Shown here in pieces: positions 1-15,000 of a stretch of DNA of 64,000 nt (position 1 is its first letter; the number at the start of each line of letters is the position of its first letter). The notes below the pieces were generated by a model. The model was not told the origin of the DNA, searched no databases, and was given only the letters and a program-made list of their open reading frames with translations. Both the position numbers and the translations under genes were made by a program. The stretch is from Harmonia axyridis (Eukaryota; Arthropoda; Insecta; Coleoptera; Coccinellidae), in the NCBI RefSeq assembly GCF_914767665.1, contig NC_059503.1:27156001-27220000 (forward strand), read 5' to 3'.

Positions 1-727
1 AAGAACATGACATTTACGAGAACTTTTAAAAGGCACATATACATATAAGGAACTACTGGATTCAGAATCATATTCGATGTACGAAATTGAGAGGAACTTT
101 TAGCAACTTTTCTATCTTTTTTTTTGGACACTGTTTCATTTCATGTAACTCTTTGTTAAACACACTGTAGGAAATGATTTGAAATAAAGTAAAGTATTAT
201 AATTATTAGGTAATATAAATAGCCGGTTATATCAAGACCGCCGCCAGATATTTTGGCACCACGGCAAAATAAAATTTCGCCAACCTAATTCCCAAATTGT
301 CTGATCGTACCATCACTTACTGCTATTAAATTGATCATTTTTTTTTATTTACCAAAAAAAAATATTGTAGAACAACCATTTATCACTAAATATTTTTCGT
401 GATGGCTTATTCCAATGTTAATACTGGGCATACTTCAAATTGCACACCCTATATTTCTCATATGGTAGAGATAATAAAAATTTGCTACCTAATAAAAAAT
501 AGAATATTTATATGGTATGCCATTTGGAATAGGCACAATATTAACGTTTGGATATAGATCATCAATGAATTTTCTCATTCTAAACATCTGATAGAGTTCA
601 CAATGATGACACAATGAGTGCCATATTTACGAAACCCCTCGCAGAATTTTGCCCATTAGAAACGACATTCGAGATCAGAACCTATCCTGGAAATTTCAAG
701 ATTTTAGGTCTTTTTTTTTAGAGTCTA
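1..727. other. AT-rich sequence with a hAT-terminus-like scrap
   Basis: No coding gene is supported. At about 232-290 a GC-richer stretch (ccgccgccag, then ttttggcaccacggc) resembles the hAT-type terminus at 47731, so it is probably an eroded transposon end. The rest is AT-rich with no recognised structure. Confidence 0.35.
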
Positions 728-1647
728 CAGGGTGATTCACCAGGATGTCTTGTTAGAAGTTTATGGAAAACTTATCATAATCTTGAGCTAAAAATTTCCA
801 TATTGTGGCTTCAGACAATGATCTTTATCCCTAAAATATTTTCAGACCTCTACAACCTGTTATAGTGGAATCAGACTACTACTTCCTTATTTCAAATGGC
901 ACACCCAGTATATTATTGTATCATTAGATAGCTCTTTTGATGACAATTTCGGCAATATGCCATACCTTGGGTGAAAACTCAAAGGTTGATGAGTTAATGA
1001 TATTCTTATTATAAATAAAATGGTGGCGATGAGAAAAAAATTTTTTTGAATATTTCCTTAAATGAGGAAAAACTGCAATTCCTTCCTGTGTGGAGTAGTC
1101 TGTGACTTCCGGAAAAAACAGAAAGAAACTAGAATTCGATGATTGGATAATTAAATTTTACATTTCATGAATTATAATCAATTTTTCGTTTGGATTGTTG
1201 AGAAATCCATTAACCAATACAATTTTCAATTACGAATATGTCATTGCAATTCTTGAAATGTCAAATACAGTTATGGAAACATCGAATTTTATTTCCTTTC
1301 TGTGTTTTCCGGAAGTCGCTTCTTTTGTGCGTAGAATCGATTGAAATAAAAATAATTGAATTGAAATAAAAAATATTCGTTCTAATTTGAAAATCTTAAG
1401 ATTTGATGAAATCGAGTTGTCCAAGTTCATGATCTTCTTATAAACCTCCTGTACATTTTTGGTTCAAACCGCAAACAGTCTTAGAATACTACTACTACTG
1501 TTTCCGGTCGAACCGGATGTTGAAAAGATCTGAAACTAATTTAGAGAGAAAAATCTTTGTCTCAAACCCGAACATGCAAATTTTCAGCACAAAATTATGA
1601 TTAGTTTGCCATAAACATCTAATAGGCCATCTCGGTGAATCACCCTG
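728..1647. mobile_element. TIR element, CAGGGTG family, TA-flanked
   Basis: It begins CAGGGTGATTCACC and ends GGTGAATCACCCTG, with TA immediately outside both ends. The terminal inverted repeats extend over roughly 80 bp with about 80% match by eye (GTTTATGG and AATCATAAT-type blocks recur). There is no transposase, so it is a non-autonomous element. The TA duplication suggests the Tc1/mariner superfamily. Confidence 0.8.
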
Positions 1648-4041
1648 TATACGGTTCGTGTATACCACCGGCCGAACGGACGGACAGAACCGATTTTGAG
1701 AAAAGATTCGTCATCGGTGGGTCGAACTTTAACACCATTCCCAACTCAAAATTCGAAAATTACAGTATAACTGTATTTGATTAATTTTCTTTAATAATTA
1801 GAACAATTAATATTATTGTCGATTAGCAAATTTTTCAACGCCGAAACCACAGGGTGAATTGATCAATTATTACCAATAATGGACCGAAATTTAATGGGCG
1901 CCTAAATGGATCTGATGGTACTCATCATGCTCGATATATAAGATTGGTCGAGCGCTTGATGCCAATCAGTTGGTATTTCGTGGTCGTGGTATAAACTGGT
2001 ATCATTTCTTGTGTGCGGTTGACTCGCGTTTTGGTGATACTATTTTTCGTGGTTTCTGTGACAATTTGAAAGGTTAGTGGTTAACCAGTTTCGAAAAACT
2101 GACAATTTCCTCTCCCAAAAGCTTTTGTATATGATCAATTCTCGATCTATAAAGAATGACAGCAACTAAATACAATATACTTCCAAATAGAAATAATTCG
2201 AAGATACAAAAATATAACTTATTATATTATTCAAATTCAACCTACCTCACTGAGAGTATTATGTTATTGGTCGTAGATTTGGCCACAACTCATTGATTTA
2301 ATTCAATTTTAAATATTTCTCTCGAATTATACATCTAGGCAATGAAAGTTGTTGTGAAAAATATTCAAACTTCATTCAAATTGGTGTTTGGTCTCTGAAC
2401 ATTACCTACCACTTATGAGATACTTCTCTCCTTTAAAAAAGAATGATTAGCTGCGAAGACATGAAAATAATTGTGTAGTAATTCCATTGGGTCCATCAGT
2501 CTTATTATTAGATTAATTTTCATATTTTTCCATTGTATATATTTCATTCTTACTTTGCTTTTTTATATTCAAGTATGTTGTATAAGAATCTTATTTATTA
2601 TTGTGGCCTTTTCTCTTAATCCTTTTCAAATATTTCCATCTTTTTTATTTCTACATTTTAGTAAACAAACACTTTTCATCCCATTAATTTACATTCATAT
2701 GCTTCAATCAACTTCCTATTCATGAAATATTATATGGGTTACAGGAATGACTACAAGTGTTCTTTGTAGGAGTTCTCTGATTTGTTGTACTTTTGATTTA
2801 CTCTTCAATTAAGATTAAAATTTCAGATCAAGTAAATTTTCGTTATTATTATTTATTTAGTTATAACTACGATTACAACTAGAAAGAACTATCATTATTA
2901 TTCCAAATCATAGATATATGACATATATTGTCTCTCAACCATTCAAAATTGTTGCAGTGAAGCTTCAAACACTATAATTTTCATGGTTCTCTTACTCTTG
3001 CTGATAGCATTTCGGTAAATGAAGAATTACAAGAGCTAATTATTGAATTTAATTCTGTTCGTTCAATGTGATAATCATAAATGAATTGTTTATAGCAAAT
3101 TTTAACCATTTTTATGGCTATTTCAAACATTCTGAACCCATTTGGATTTTCCTTCTTCGTTATCTGCCATCCCTTTCAAGAGAAATGCAATAATTTTCGG
3201 CAACTTCGGAATAGTAGTTCTAAATTAATTCATTATATTTATTGATGCAAATCGTTATGAATCGCTTGAGGAAGTGAAATAATTGTTTCCTATCTGTATT
3301 AAAACTACCAAAAAGTATTTCGTTGGTTATGGGAGCAGGTTATTTATGTACATATCTGATGATATGCTTTCTTTCTTGAGATTTGAAAGTATAAAACGTA
3401 CCCGAGTCAATTATATAAGATTCCGTTTCACAAGGTTCCATTCCTTACATCTGGTTTTGGCCGATTCGAAGAGATAGATCTTGTTTTCAGCTGCGATCGT
3501 AAGAGAATAAGTATTTAAAGATGATTTTATGTAATCAAATGGAAGTTTTATTTCATTCGTGGATAAATTTATTTCAATAATAAATAGAAGTCACACTTCA
3601 CACACTTCAAAATTAACATATTTTCATAACCAAATTCAACTTACAAAATCATAGAATCAATAAAACTGATTTAAAATGAGCATTTATTGTTCAGATGTTT
3701 TTGAGCAATAATGAAAACAGAGAAAATGATTTTAAAACCGTTAATTAATTACTAGTTTGAAATTAAACTTCAGATATATGGACTTTCGTCATTTTTTTTT
3801 TAAAAGTTCAAATTTTTTGTTTGTTTTCATAATAATTTTCGAATTTTTTATTGGGTTTGCGTCATCGACTACCGTGATGGTTAACTGGAGCAACACTAGT
3901 AAACAACAGAAATTTGTAATTTATAAATATATGTGTAATTTATGAATGCATTTGAATATTAATATACCCCACCAGTAAGATTATATTTGTCCGTACGCAA
4001 TCCTTACGTACATTCTTCATGTACCTTGTACCTATACTATA
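1648..4041. other. AT-rich intergenic sequence
   Basis: Nothing gene-like is supported. At 1665-1745 is a fragment of the dispersed family whose fuller copies lie at 15370-16060, 51670-52020 and 54010-54540. The hydrophobic open frame at 2471-2725 is a by-product of T-rich sequence. Confidence 0.5.
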
Positions 4042-4997
4042 CAGGGTGTTTCAAATTAAGTCGATACCATTGATAACTCCGTTATTATTGATGCTACGAT
4101 GTCGGTTAAATGGGCAAACTTGTAGCATTTTTAGTTGTCTTCTCGATGCCGAAAACAAAACAAAAATTGACAGTCGCGTTGTCATAATATTTCATAGAAG
4201 GATAATTTTTTTCAATGGAACACCCTATATTTTTTCATGCATTTCGATTCGTAATAACATTTTCAACAACAAAGCTCATTTGACTATTTTTTGTAAAGGT
4301 AAAAATAAGACAGTTGTATTAATGGGAAACATTTATAACATACTGATTTGATAAAGCGCTATAAAATATCGAGTAAATGGTCAAAAACACCGCCTTCTCC
4401 TTGAACACATATTTGGGCCCTTTTATTGACACTATTGATTCACAAAATGAATGCGGCTAGCGGAATGACTTCAAGATGGAAATTATCGTTTTGCCTATTA
4501 ATATCAAATAGCTTAGTGGTGACGATTGAGTGGTGCTACATGATAATCACGGGTTTCACGAGTTCACATCCCAGCGTACTTTATTCTTTTTACTGTCTCA
4601 TTTTGCTATAAGTAACAAACTATTGTCATTCGTACAAAAAATGGTTGTTTGGACAATCATGAGGTTTATTCGCCAAAACAAATAAATTTTTTGTACCAGT
4701 GAAATAAATAAATATTTCAAAATAAATCGCTCATTTTCCACTTTAGGAAGAAAGGTGATATGAGCTTTGTTGTTGAAAATGTTATTACGAATCGAAATGC
4801 ATGAAAAAATATAGGGTGTTCCATTGGAAAAAAATATCATTTTATGAAATATTATGACAACGCGACTGTCAATTTCTGTTTTGTTTTCGGCATCAAGAAG
4901 ACCACTAAATATGCTACTAGTTTGCCCATTTAACCGACATCGTAGCATCAATAATAACGTAGTTAGCAATGGTGCCCACTTAATTTAAAATACCCTG
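4042..4997. mobile_element. Foldback element of the CAGGGTG family
   Basis: It begins CAGGGTGTTTCAAATTAAG and ends with the inverse (TTAATTTAAAATACCCTG), flanked by TA. The inverted arms are about 300 bp: 4042-4340 pairs with about 4720-4997. As a result the two arms give nearly identical short translations on opposite strands (sharing LLMLRCRLNGQT and ISIRNNIFNNKAH). No transposase is seen. A few mismatches and short indels separate the arms. Confidence 0.85.
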
Positions 4998-6063
4998 TAT
5001 AACAGATTCCGGAGATACGTCAGTCGCCAGAGCAACACATATATTATGTAGCTGAGCATTTCAACTAGGTATATTTAGTCTTCGAAATATTTTAATGCTC
5101 TTTTTCAAGTCCAATAAACATGTTCCAAATATTTCCGAAACTCTTCCTCTATGCCTCTATTAGCTGTTTTGCTCCAAGTAACTGCACAGAAAGAGTATGT
5201 TAGAATTGAATATGCATATGTACGAGTATTGATGACTCTCGTCTTCATCTTGCTGTTGAGGTTTGTTTTTAAAATTTTTTTGATACTCTTAATAAATTCA
5301 GTCGTCAAGTCTTTCTTCATTCTTTGATGGTTGGTTCTGAGATATTTATAAAGATCATCCGATTTAATTGTTTCTATCTCTACGCTGAAAGTATGACAAT
5401 CATCAAATCCAAAAACTTCGAAAATTTTCCACTAGTTTGCCCATAATTTCGAGGTAGTTCTTGTTGCAAGTTATTAGTCTTAAGTTATATCTTACATGTA
5501 AAGTAGATGATAAAGGGTGATAGTATTAGGGGAAATGCGGACAAAACGACATATGCGGACAAAATAACTTTTAGATTTTAGTGTTTATAATGATTTTAAT
5601 AATTTTTCTGATGATTGGAATATTCATTGATGCTAGTGTTTCATTTTAGAATGGCATCTTAATTTGAAAGCGATCAGATAAATTCGGAAGAGTACTGCAT
5701 GTTTTTGTTTTATCGGCCAGGAATTTTTTTTTATAGTAAAAGAAAGTATCTTTCATGTAATAAATGTCACTCTAATATCGGAAAAGCTTTAAAAGATATT
5801 CATTTCAACGTCTTATATAGGCATCATGCCATAATTTACTATTGAGTGAGCATTCTTACATATTTCTCAATATGAGTTCAAAAGTTGAAGAAATACTATT
5901 CTTAATGGAGATTTCACGTGTGAGATCATTCGTGCTTTGGTACATTATCCTAAGATGTTTACTTCATGTGTTGAAAACAAAGAGTTATTACAGAATTTTT
6001 ACCTAATCTAACCTTTAATGCTTTATGATCATCTTGCTATTAACTCATCACTTTCATTTTCAG
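4998..6063. other. Upstream region of FAR; UTR exon not located
   Basis: The acceptor at 6061-6063 implies that transcription starts upstream, but no exon, TATA box or initiator can be singled out. A short minus-strand frame at 5105-5320 has no recognised homology. Confidence 0.4.
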
Positions 6064-6075
6064 AGCAACTTCAAG

Positions 6076-9000
6076 ATGACCAAACCTGCAGATATAGAAA
6101 AAATGCCGGACCGCATAGCAGAGATGTTTGTAGGTCGAACGGTGTTTATAACAGGAGGGTCAGGATTCTTGGGAAAGGTCCTGATTGAAAAGCTTTTGAG
6201 ATGCTGCAGCGGCGTCAAGAGGATATACATCCTTATTAGGAACAAGAAGGGCAAATCCCCTAAGGAAAGGATACACGATATCTTCAAAAATGCTGTGAGT
6301 AGATTTTCATGTTTACGTCAAAGAACAACAGAAATTTCTCGTTTTATTGAGAAAGGATAAAAGATCGAACGACTAGAGAAGTCGTGTAGAGTTCTCTTGT
6401 GAATTCAAAAAATGATTTCAGAATTCAGAGGACCATAATATGTTAAGGCTCTAGTGTTTTCGTTATACGAAAGCGTGAAAGTTAAAATTTTAAATTCTTC
6501 CTAGAATGTTCCCTAAATATTTCAGAACGGAATAATAAATTGAAAATTCGAGAAAGGCACTGACTTTGTATCACAGATTTGTATACACAGAATGTTCCTG
6601 AATTAAAGGTACAAACAAAAATGAAAGATTAATGGATCATTTCAAGAAAAAAAAAGTCCTCTAAACATGTGCCCGCAAATACTTTTATTTCGAGATACAG
6701 GGTTTTAAAATTTGATTTTTTTCTCAAGTTTTTTTCATAGCACCTTCGCGATATATTTAACTTAATTGTGGATCAGTAGAGATACGATATACTGATATAA
6801 TCGTCACATAAAAGTAGATCTACAAGAAACAACCAGTATATCAAAAACAAACCGTTCGCGTGCCCATGTTTATGGGACTTTTTTTCTTAAAATTATCCAA
6901 GGAACTAAATTCACCTAGTCGGATTAATTGTTGAGGAAATATTGACTATGTTTTTCAAATTGTTATTTTATATCGGAACCAAAATTTCATCGATTAGGTA
7001 GTTATGAAATTATCGGGAAAGAAAATTTTCATCATATTTAAGGAACCACTATAGTCATCAGACTATGACATATACCTAGCGTTCTGTTTGAGTAACTGTA
7101 ACAGCACAAATTATATATATTGCAACCAATTTTGGTTCATCAGTTCCAAAAAAAAAACATTCAACAAATATAAATTCATCACTCTGAAACTTTCACAAGT
7201 AATAATTAAAAAGAAAGTTTTCATTTATCTGAAACTCTCTTATCAAAATAAGGTCTATTCGCAAAAAAATTGGTTGAAAGAGAAGTTGCTTAAGTGGTTT
7301 GATACTTAAAGGCTAAACAGGAAATGAATAAACAGGTTTTTGCCGAAACTATTCAATATACGATTGTGCACCTAAATGAAAACTTATAATGGTAACTTCA
7401 TACTCGATTTAAAATTTCTTACTAGAAATTTATTGTCTAGAAGCTATGAATTTTGAGAAAAATTTGGAAAAATGATAACTCGAGTTCATAGAATATAATA
7501 TAATTTTTCTTTGTTATGCGATATAATACTCTGCAACATAGGCTTTTATGAAAAATCAAGTATTTTTGTATATTATCATTTTGAGTCGTCACCCTTAGGC
7601 CATAGATCATTATAAAATCAACATAAGGCTGAAAGTGTTTGGAGACTTCGATGCTCGATCAAGCGAGATATTATACCTGACATCTTTATGATTATTGATT
7701 TCAATGGTTCATAAACTCTCATAAACTCAACAAGTTGAACGAGATTTCTTTTTGTTTGCCTGCCTAAACAAAGTACCTGATCGAAATTAATGAACATTTT
7801 GATTGAGTTCGATGACCTACACATTTTTTTAAGGAAATAATCGAAATACAAATTTCCAATTTCACGATCCCATAGGAAAATTAACAATATGTATATATGA
7901 TATTTCCTATGTCTCGATTTTTGAATTTCAAAACCGTTATTTTGATTTTTCAAACAAGTAACGGGTGTTTTTTTTCGAGGTTTATAACTTAAAGTTGGCA
8001 TTACTGTTCAATATGGCAACCGATTTAACAACTGTCAAGTGATTTATTCTCAGTTTGGTTTGGCAATTCATCATAAATAGACTTACGCCTGAACAACGCT
8101 TCCAAATAGTGCAATTTTATTTCGAAAATATTGGTTCTGTGCGGAATGCGTATCGCGCACTACATCCATTTTATTTCGTTTAGCGATGAAGCGCACTTCT
8201 GGTAGAATGGCTACTCAAGTGTATGTCGAAACACCGTTACATCCAGAAAAACTGACTGTTTGGTGCGCTTTATGGGCTGGTGGAATCATTGGTCCGTACT
8301 TCTTCAAAAACGATGATGGTCAGAACGTTACAGTTAATGGTGATCGGTTTAGAGCCATGATTACTAATTTTTTCATTCCTGAATTGAACAACCAAGATGT
8401 CCAGGAGCTGTGGTTCCAACAAGACGGCGCAACATGTCACACAGCTCGTGCCACAATCGATTTATTGAAAGACACGTTTGGTGACCGCCTAATTTCTCGT
8501 TTTGGACCAGTGAATTGGCCTCCAAGATCTTGTGATTTAACACAGACTACTTTCTGTCGAGCTATGTAAAGTCATTGGTCTATGCGGATAAGCCACAAAC
8601 CCTTGACCATTTGGAAGACAACATTCGCCGTGTTATTGCCGATATATGGCCACCAATCTTCGAAGAAGTCATCGAAAATTGGACGTCCAGATTAGACTAC
8701 ATCCGAGCCAGCCGTGGCGGTCATATGCCAGAAATCATATTTGAAATGTAATGCTCTCTTCTAATATGAATGACAAAATTAAGCTCAGTCTAATGAAACA
8801 ATAGCGACGCCTATGGATAGAGTAGGTATTGCCATCATTCAACCAAAGAATAGGTCATTTTTTAATAGTCATTAAACAGTATAGATTAGATTGAAATCTG
8901 TCAAAGGCCTAGGTGAAATTTTACGGAATCTACTTTCAAAGATCAATTCTTGCTACTACTATTGAAGAATATGAATGAAATTAATAGTTATAGTAAGAAT

Positions 9001-12000
9001 GTGGATCGATTTTCATTCATAACTAAACATATTAGTTTGATATACCTCATCTGAAATCAACAGATTCCGTGATCATAGTGGTTAAGGTATGTTGAAATTA
9101 CTTCTTGGGTGACCTCGGTATACGACCTCGACATAGAAAGTGAGAGTTTGAGGGGTTTGACCTGGTTAATTCCAAATATTTCGCCCAAATTCTTCTAGGT
9201 GTTATGTAAACATAATGTTATGAGCAATATCTGAACCAACTTGACATTATGCTTCAGCCCATCGGCGCCTTTCACATTTCGTAAATCCTTGTCATTTTTG
9301 CCTATGAAAAATCCTTCAGGCATTAAACTGACAATGTTGCCTAGAAATATAAATTTTCCAAAGGTAGCTTCAGGTCAATCAGAGATCGTTATGTTCAAAA
9401 CATAACATAAACGCATCATTAATGTCTGTTTTGGAGCACATAAAGATAATAAAATATCCAATCAACCATAATTAAATTTGAGAAGAATTTCCTAACAATA
9501 CTTTTTCAAAGAACATAAAAAAATTCTTAAAAATGCGAATACATATACCTTTCCAAGAATACGAGATCGAATTTAATTACTGGGTATTCCTAAACTGGAG
9601 GTACAAACAAAAATGACAGATCATTTCAAGAAAAAAAAAGTCCTATAAACATGGGCCCGCAAACACTTTATTTTCGAGATACAGAGTATTAAAATTTGAT
9701 TTGTTTCAAGTTTGTTTCTCATAGCACCTTCCCTTCTGCATAAATAGATATTCCATCTGAGGTCCTTCAGGCTATTACACTACAACTGCATATACATGAA
9801 AATTTACAAAAAAAAAAGTATATTATATTTTTTCTAGTGCTTTAAATAAAGTCTGTGTAGGGCATTTTCTAGAAGTTGTATATAATGTTATACATTGTGA
9901 TAGAGGTCAGCTATATCATCGAGTTCTTTGCGTTTGTTGAAAAACTTTTCGTTAAGGATACAAAATCTAGAATCAATTTGTGCAATCCTGGTTCTCGAAT
10001 ACAGCATTTAATTTGGCGTACTAAGACATTTTATTCGTTTATTATTAATCAATTATGTGAACAAAGGTTCAATAACATCATAATTTATTGAACCTTTGTT
10101 TACATAATTTATAAATAAATTATGTGAGCAAAGGTTCAATAAAATATGATGATCCTTAGCAAAGCATTGTGATATTTATTGTGCCATAAAAGAGACATTA
10201 AGAAATTAATTATTTAAGAATCTCCGATCCTCTTCAGAGTTATGAGTACCAAATGAGGTAGTTTTCCTATCCTAAGGAACAACCTATTAGAACCTAGAAG
10301 TTTCAAATATTCAGGGTCGATTTAGATCTCGAATGCCACGATTAGGTTCGTTCTCAATAGGGGTTCCGTAAATAAGACTGATCCAAATTTTGTCCTCCTG
10401 ATAATTTCAAAACTATGAATTCGATCGTGATGAAATTCTGAGTTCTGATATGAAATAAGAATTTTGAGGCACTTGCCGAAAATCATGTTGACCACTTTGC
10501 AAGAGGAACATCGTTCAAAATTTCAGTAATAACGATACGACCGTTAGAGATATCGGAAACAGATAACAGTTTCAAGCTGTACGCAAAAGGTACAGGAGTC
10601 AAGTCGTTGCTCTTCTCAGGAACATGCAGTGAGATGAAAAATTCGTTGAGCATATACAGGGTGTTCATCATAAGCTGGACAAACATAATATAGTCATGTA
10701 GATGACACCGGGAGAATGAAATGAAAAGTTCTCATAACTTCTTTATTATTGGTGCTATTGACACCCTTCAAGCACTTTTTTTAGTATAATCCATTGGTGT
10801 AATAATTTATTTCTATTAGTTCTGAAGTTATAATACGAACTTGTAAACCATAACAATTTTTATAAAAAATAAAATCGCTTTTTTGTCCCTTTACAAAAAT
10901 ATAAGTATAACATTATATACATATGTATAAATTTATTATCAAACTGTAAAATCATCAAAAGTTTCAGTTTCACACGGCAAATAAACCTAGTGTCTATAAT
11001 AATCTGTGAATTTCAGATAATTAATATGTTTGGTGGCCACCAAGGTCTCCGCATTCAACAACTTCAGATTTTTTCAACTTTTCAATATTTTCAAATTGAT
11101 AAATGTTGTTCTTTAAATGTGGCCAAAGAAATAATCTAACGAAGTTGAATCCGGAGACCTTGGTGGCCACCAAATATATTAATTATCTGAAGTTCACAGG
11201 TTATTATAGACAGACACTAGGTTGATTTGCCGTGTGAAAATTCTGATGACTATTATAGTTCGATCAGAAATTTCTATAACATGTTATATATTTTCCAAAA
11301 AGGAAAAGAGAGATTTGATTTGTTATATAAATTGTTATGGTTCACATTTGTAAAGACACAAGTTTGCATTATAACTTCAAAACTAACAGCAATAAAAAAT
11401 AAATGATAACACCGATTGATTCTATCAAAAAAGTGCCTGTAGGATGTTTTTGTTCCATGTTATTAATAACACCAATAATAAAGAAGTTATGAGAACTTTT
11501 GTTTTCACGCCACTTTATAATTTTCTCTTATAACTTGAAAACATTTGAATTTATGTTGCAGTTTTCACCAAATTGATTCTCTCAAAAATCGAGTACAAAC
11601 AGGGGTTCTGAGATCCCCTTCCTAGACAACAAATTTTGGAATCCTGATACATATAGCGAAAAAAAATTCATCCGGAATTGATGAAATGTTTCACGATTGT
11701 AGGTACTTTTTTGAACACATAACATGAATATGAAAAATATCAAATGGTCCCTTCATTAAAGCCACCCAAATTTCTCCTTCGGTAAAAATGATTCTCTCGA
11801 TGTCATCCACACACTATATATATGTTTGTCCAGTTTATGATGATACACCCTGTACAAAGCCTCTCCGAATGAGGATCGTAATTATAAGTGTAATTGCTTC
11901 AAAACTTGGAACTTATTGCTGTATTCAGTCATAATCAAGAAATACCTACCACTGATTTATAGATTTAAGTAAAACTTGCGGTCAACTGCATACCAATAAA

Positions 12001-15000
12001 TAATGAAATAAGCGACTCTCAACCAACTTAAGGCTATTTACCTATGATAATGAGATAGAGGCGTGAAATCGTTATTAATAAACATAATAAAGGTACCTAC
12101 GATTGCTAACATAAACCCATAATTCTCTCATGGCAACCGATTACAAGAAAATTATTTTATGTACCAGAACAAATGCCCTAAATGTGATACGAAATTTGCA
12201 TTATGGGTTTGTCTATCCGCCTGCAGTGTGCAAACTTCATGGATTAATTCCTTTCCATTCGGCATATTTCAAAATATCTTCGACAGTTGATTAATCTGAA
12301 CTATGTTGTTATATCATAATATCAATAAGGAGTTTCATAGTTAGCATTTGCTCAGTTCTCACATATCTGAACTCATTGCTTCAAGCCTTTTTCATGTCTA
12401 TTTCTGAACCCCGCATCACCATTTTGGTGGGATACATAAAACTTTTATCGTGGTGATTTGGTCGATCCATGGTAATAAACATAGATAGAGGGAGTATCCG
12501 CAATTTTTACATGTCCCCAACATGGTTAGATTGCGTTGTCTGATTTTAATATATTTTCAAATCCACAATTTTATTATATCATTATGAATGTATATTATAT
12601 TGAATGAAATATATTTATTTGAGTGATTCTCAATGAAATATGCAAATTTGAATATTTGGTATCGGATATTTTTCCTAATTATCGAATTTATAGCATGCAG
12701 AATAATAATAATAATAACAGTACTTTATTGCATATGCAACTGGCCATCGACCAAGGGTCCTTCAGCCTGTATTTTAACAATTTTTGGTACATTGAATTTG
12801 TTTAAGGTAAAAGGTAATTATTATTTCATTTTTTCATATCAAACTTTTGATCTTTGCTATAAGTGGGAGTTCTGGATGTTTTCTCTTAGATGTATTCCTT
12901 CTGTCTTCCTGGTATTGAGAAATCACTTCATCCAACTGAAGTAACCTATTATAGAATGCCTTATTCAGTCTGCTCATTCTTATCTCAATAGGTTCTATTC
13001 TAGTATTCAGATAAAGTAGACTGTTTGGAGGATTATGAAGTGGATTTCTAGGATGTCTCAATCGGGTTATGGTTCTCAATGCGGTGGTTTCTGCTACTGT
13101 GAGATTTTTAATTGCTGGAGGCTTGCAGTTGGCAAACACTGGGTGTGCATATTCTAATAAAGGTCTACAGATTGTTTTATATATTATTATTGATGCACTT
13201 TTGATGTTAATGCCTTGCTTTCTGTAAACTAATTTGGAAAAATATTTGGCTCTTGATATTGTTTTTCTCTTCATCAACTTGGTGTGAAGGTTGAAGTTCA
13301 ATTTACAATCAATGTTCATTCAAAGGTATTTGATTGCGGGTACAGGTTTTATGCTTTTTCCATTAAAATGCAGAATATTTATTATTTTCTGTATCTACTT
13401 ACTGAAATCCAAGGTTTGGCACCTTTTGCTCTCTCGTTGTCATCTGTTGTTTCACGTCGTTTGGCGCGCTTGATGTTTGTTTTCCGAATATATTTCGAGT
13501 TGATATGAAACGTTGATTCACTATGGGACATAAGAAGTGCGTTCTTTGTGGAGAAACTCGCGAATTGAGTGAAATATCATGTCACTAATATGTTTTCATT
13601 TCCGCGCGCTTGATGTCAAATTTGATAGTTAATGTTGGAGACAAAATTTGCTCACTGAAAATGACATATGCTCCCTCTACCTATGTTTAATAATCTAAGT
13701 ATCGATCAAATCATTTCTATGTTCGATTTCAATTCATTTTAAACTTTTTCATATATTTAAAACTACAATCAACGAGTTGATCGGTCAATCAAAGTTTTTT
13801 GAAACCTGTGGTAGGTTTTTTCTTGTCTTTATTTTGACGTCTTTATACATGTCTATCTTTGCTAATTTATGACTCGATCATACCATGCGTTTTTTACATT
13901 TGTTTTAAGTCTTATTACAGAGCTGTAAATCTCGGAGTTATTCATGAGGTTACGTTCATGTTTTATTCAATAATACACTGGCGAGCAGAAAAAACGGATT
14001 ACTGTTCAACAAACTTTTTGGATTTTTCAATCCCCAAATGCGATAATTCTGCTTATAAACGTAGCCTCCCGGTGCAAATGAGCCTCATCAATAAAGATGA
14101 TTTTTCGATGAAAATTCGAATCATTTTTATGCATTTCAGCATCCACCCAGCGAAGATACGACGATGAATTAACCACATTGAGTTCTTATGTCAACTGAAC
14201 TTCAAAAGCCTTAAGATCTATAAGTCTTTATGGGTGTAATATCGATTGTCGAATTCCTAATTTCCAAGATTTTCGTCAACAATACGGGCTACAGTAACAC
14301 TATTCTCAGTTGTTTTTGAGCGACGTACACAGTTTCGATTCTTCACATCACTAACTTGCCCAACAGCTCAAATTTTTCAATCAGTGTCACTATTGCCGGC
14401 CGAGAAGGTGCTTCATGATGATCCAAAAGGTCTTTAGTTTTGCAAACCGTGACTGCGAAATTTTCATCATATTTTAGTGAATTTTAACAATTCCAATGCG
14501 TTGTTGGAGCGTGTATCGTTCCATTTTCAGTAATTGCTTAGTTTCTACTTTCCAAATATCAAAAGATGGTAGCTTCAAAATTGGCAGCTGCTTGGATAGA
14601 GGGTTGTTCAAAATGAAACCTCTTATTGGAGAACCCTTTATTTACAAACTTAACCCCAAAAATAACTTCAAGGTTTGCAGCTCCTGAAACAAGTGACACG
14701 AAAGGATATTGTGATCGTGCGGGTGTCTGTCAGAAAAAAAAACAGAAATAGACATGAAAATGGACGTCAAATTAGATCCAACAGTCTACAACACTTAAAA
14801 ATAAGGATATCAGACACGAAAAAAACCTAGAGTAATATAGGATAGGATTAAGAATTTCAATTTTCGCTTCTGAGCCAAATTATGATTAGCTATTATGGAA
14901 TTATTTTTTAATAAATGTAATAATGATTCTTTGTATGATTACAGCTCTTTGACCTTTTAAGGTCTAAGGATCCGGATGCGTTCCAGAAATGCATACCCAT

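Noticed and set aside
2471..2725. 84-codon hydrophobic frame
   Set aside because: Composition reflects T-rich DNA; no homologous pattern, signal or splice context.
4019..4969. Two related short genes on opposite strands
   Set aside because: The similarity is explained by the inverted arms of a foldback element.
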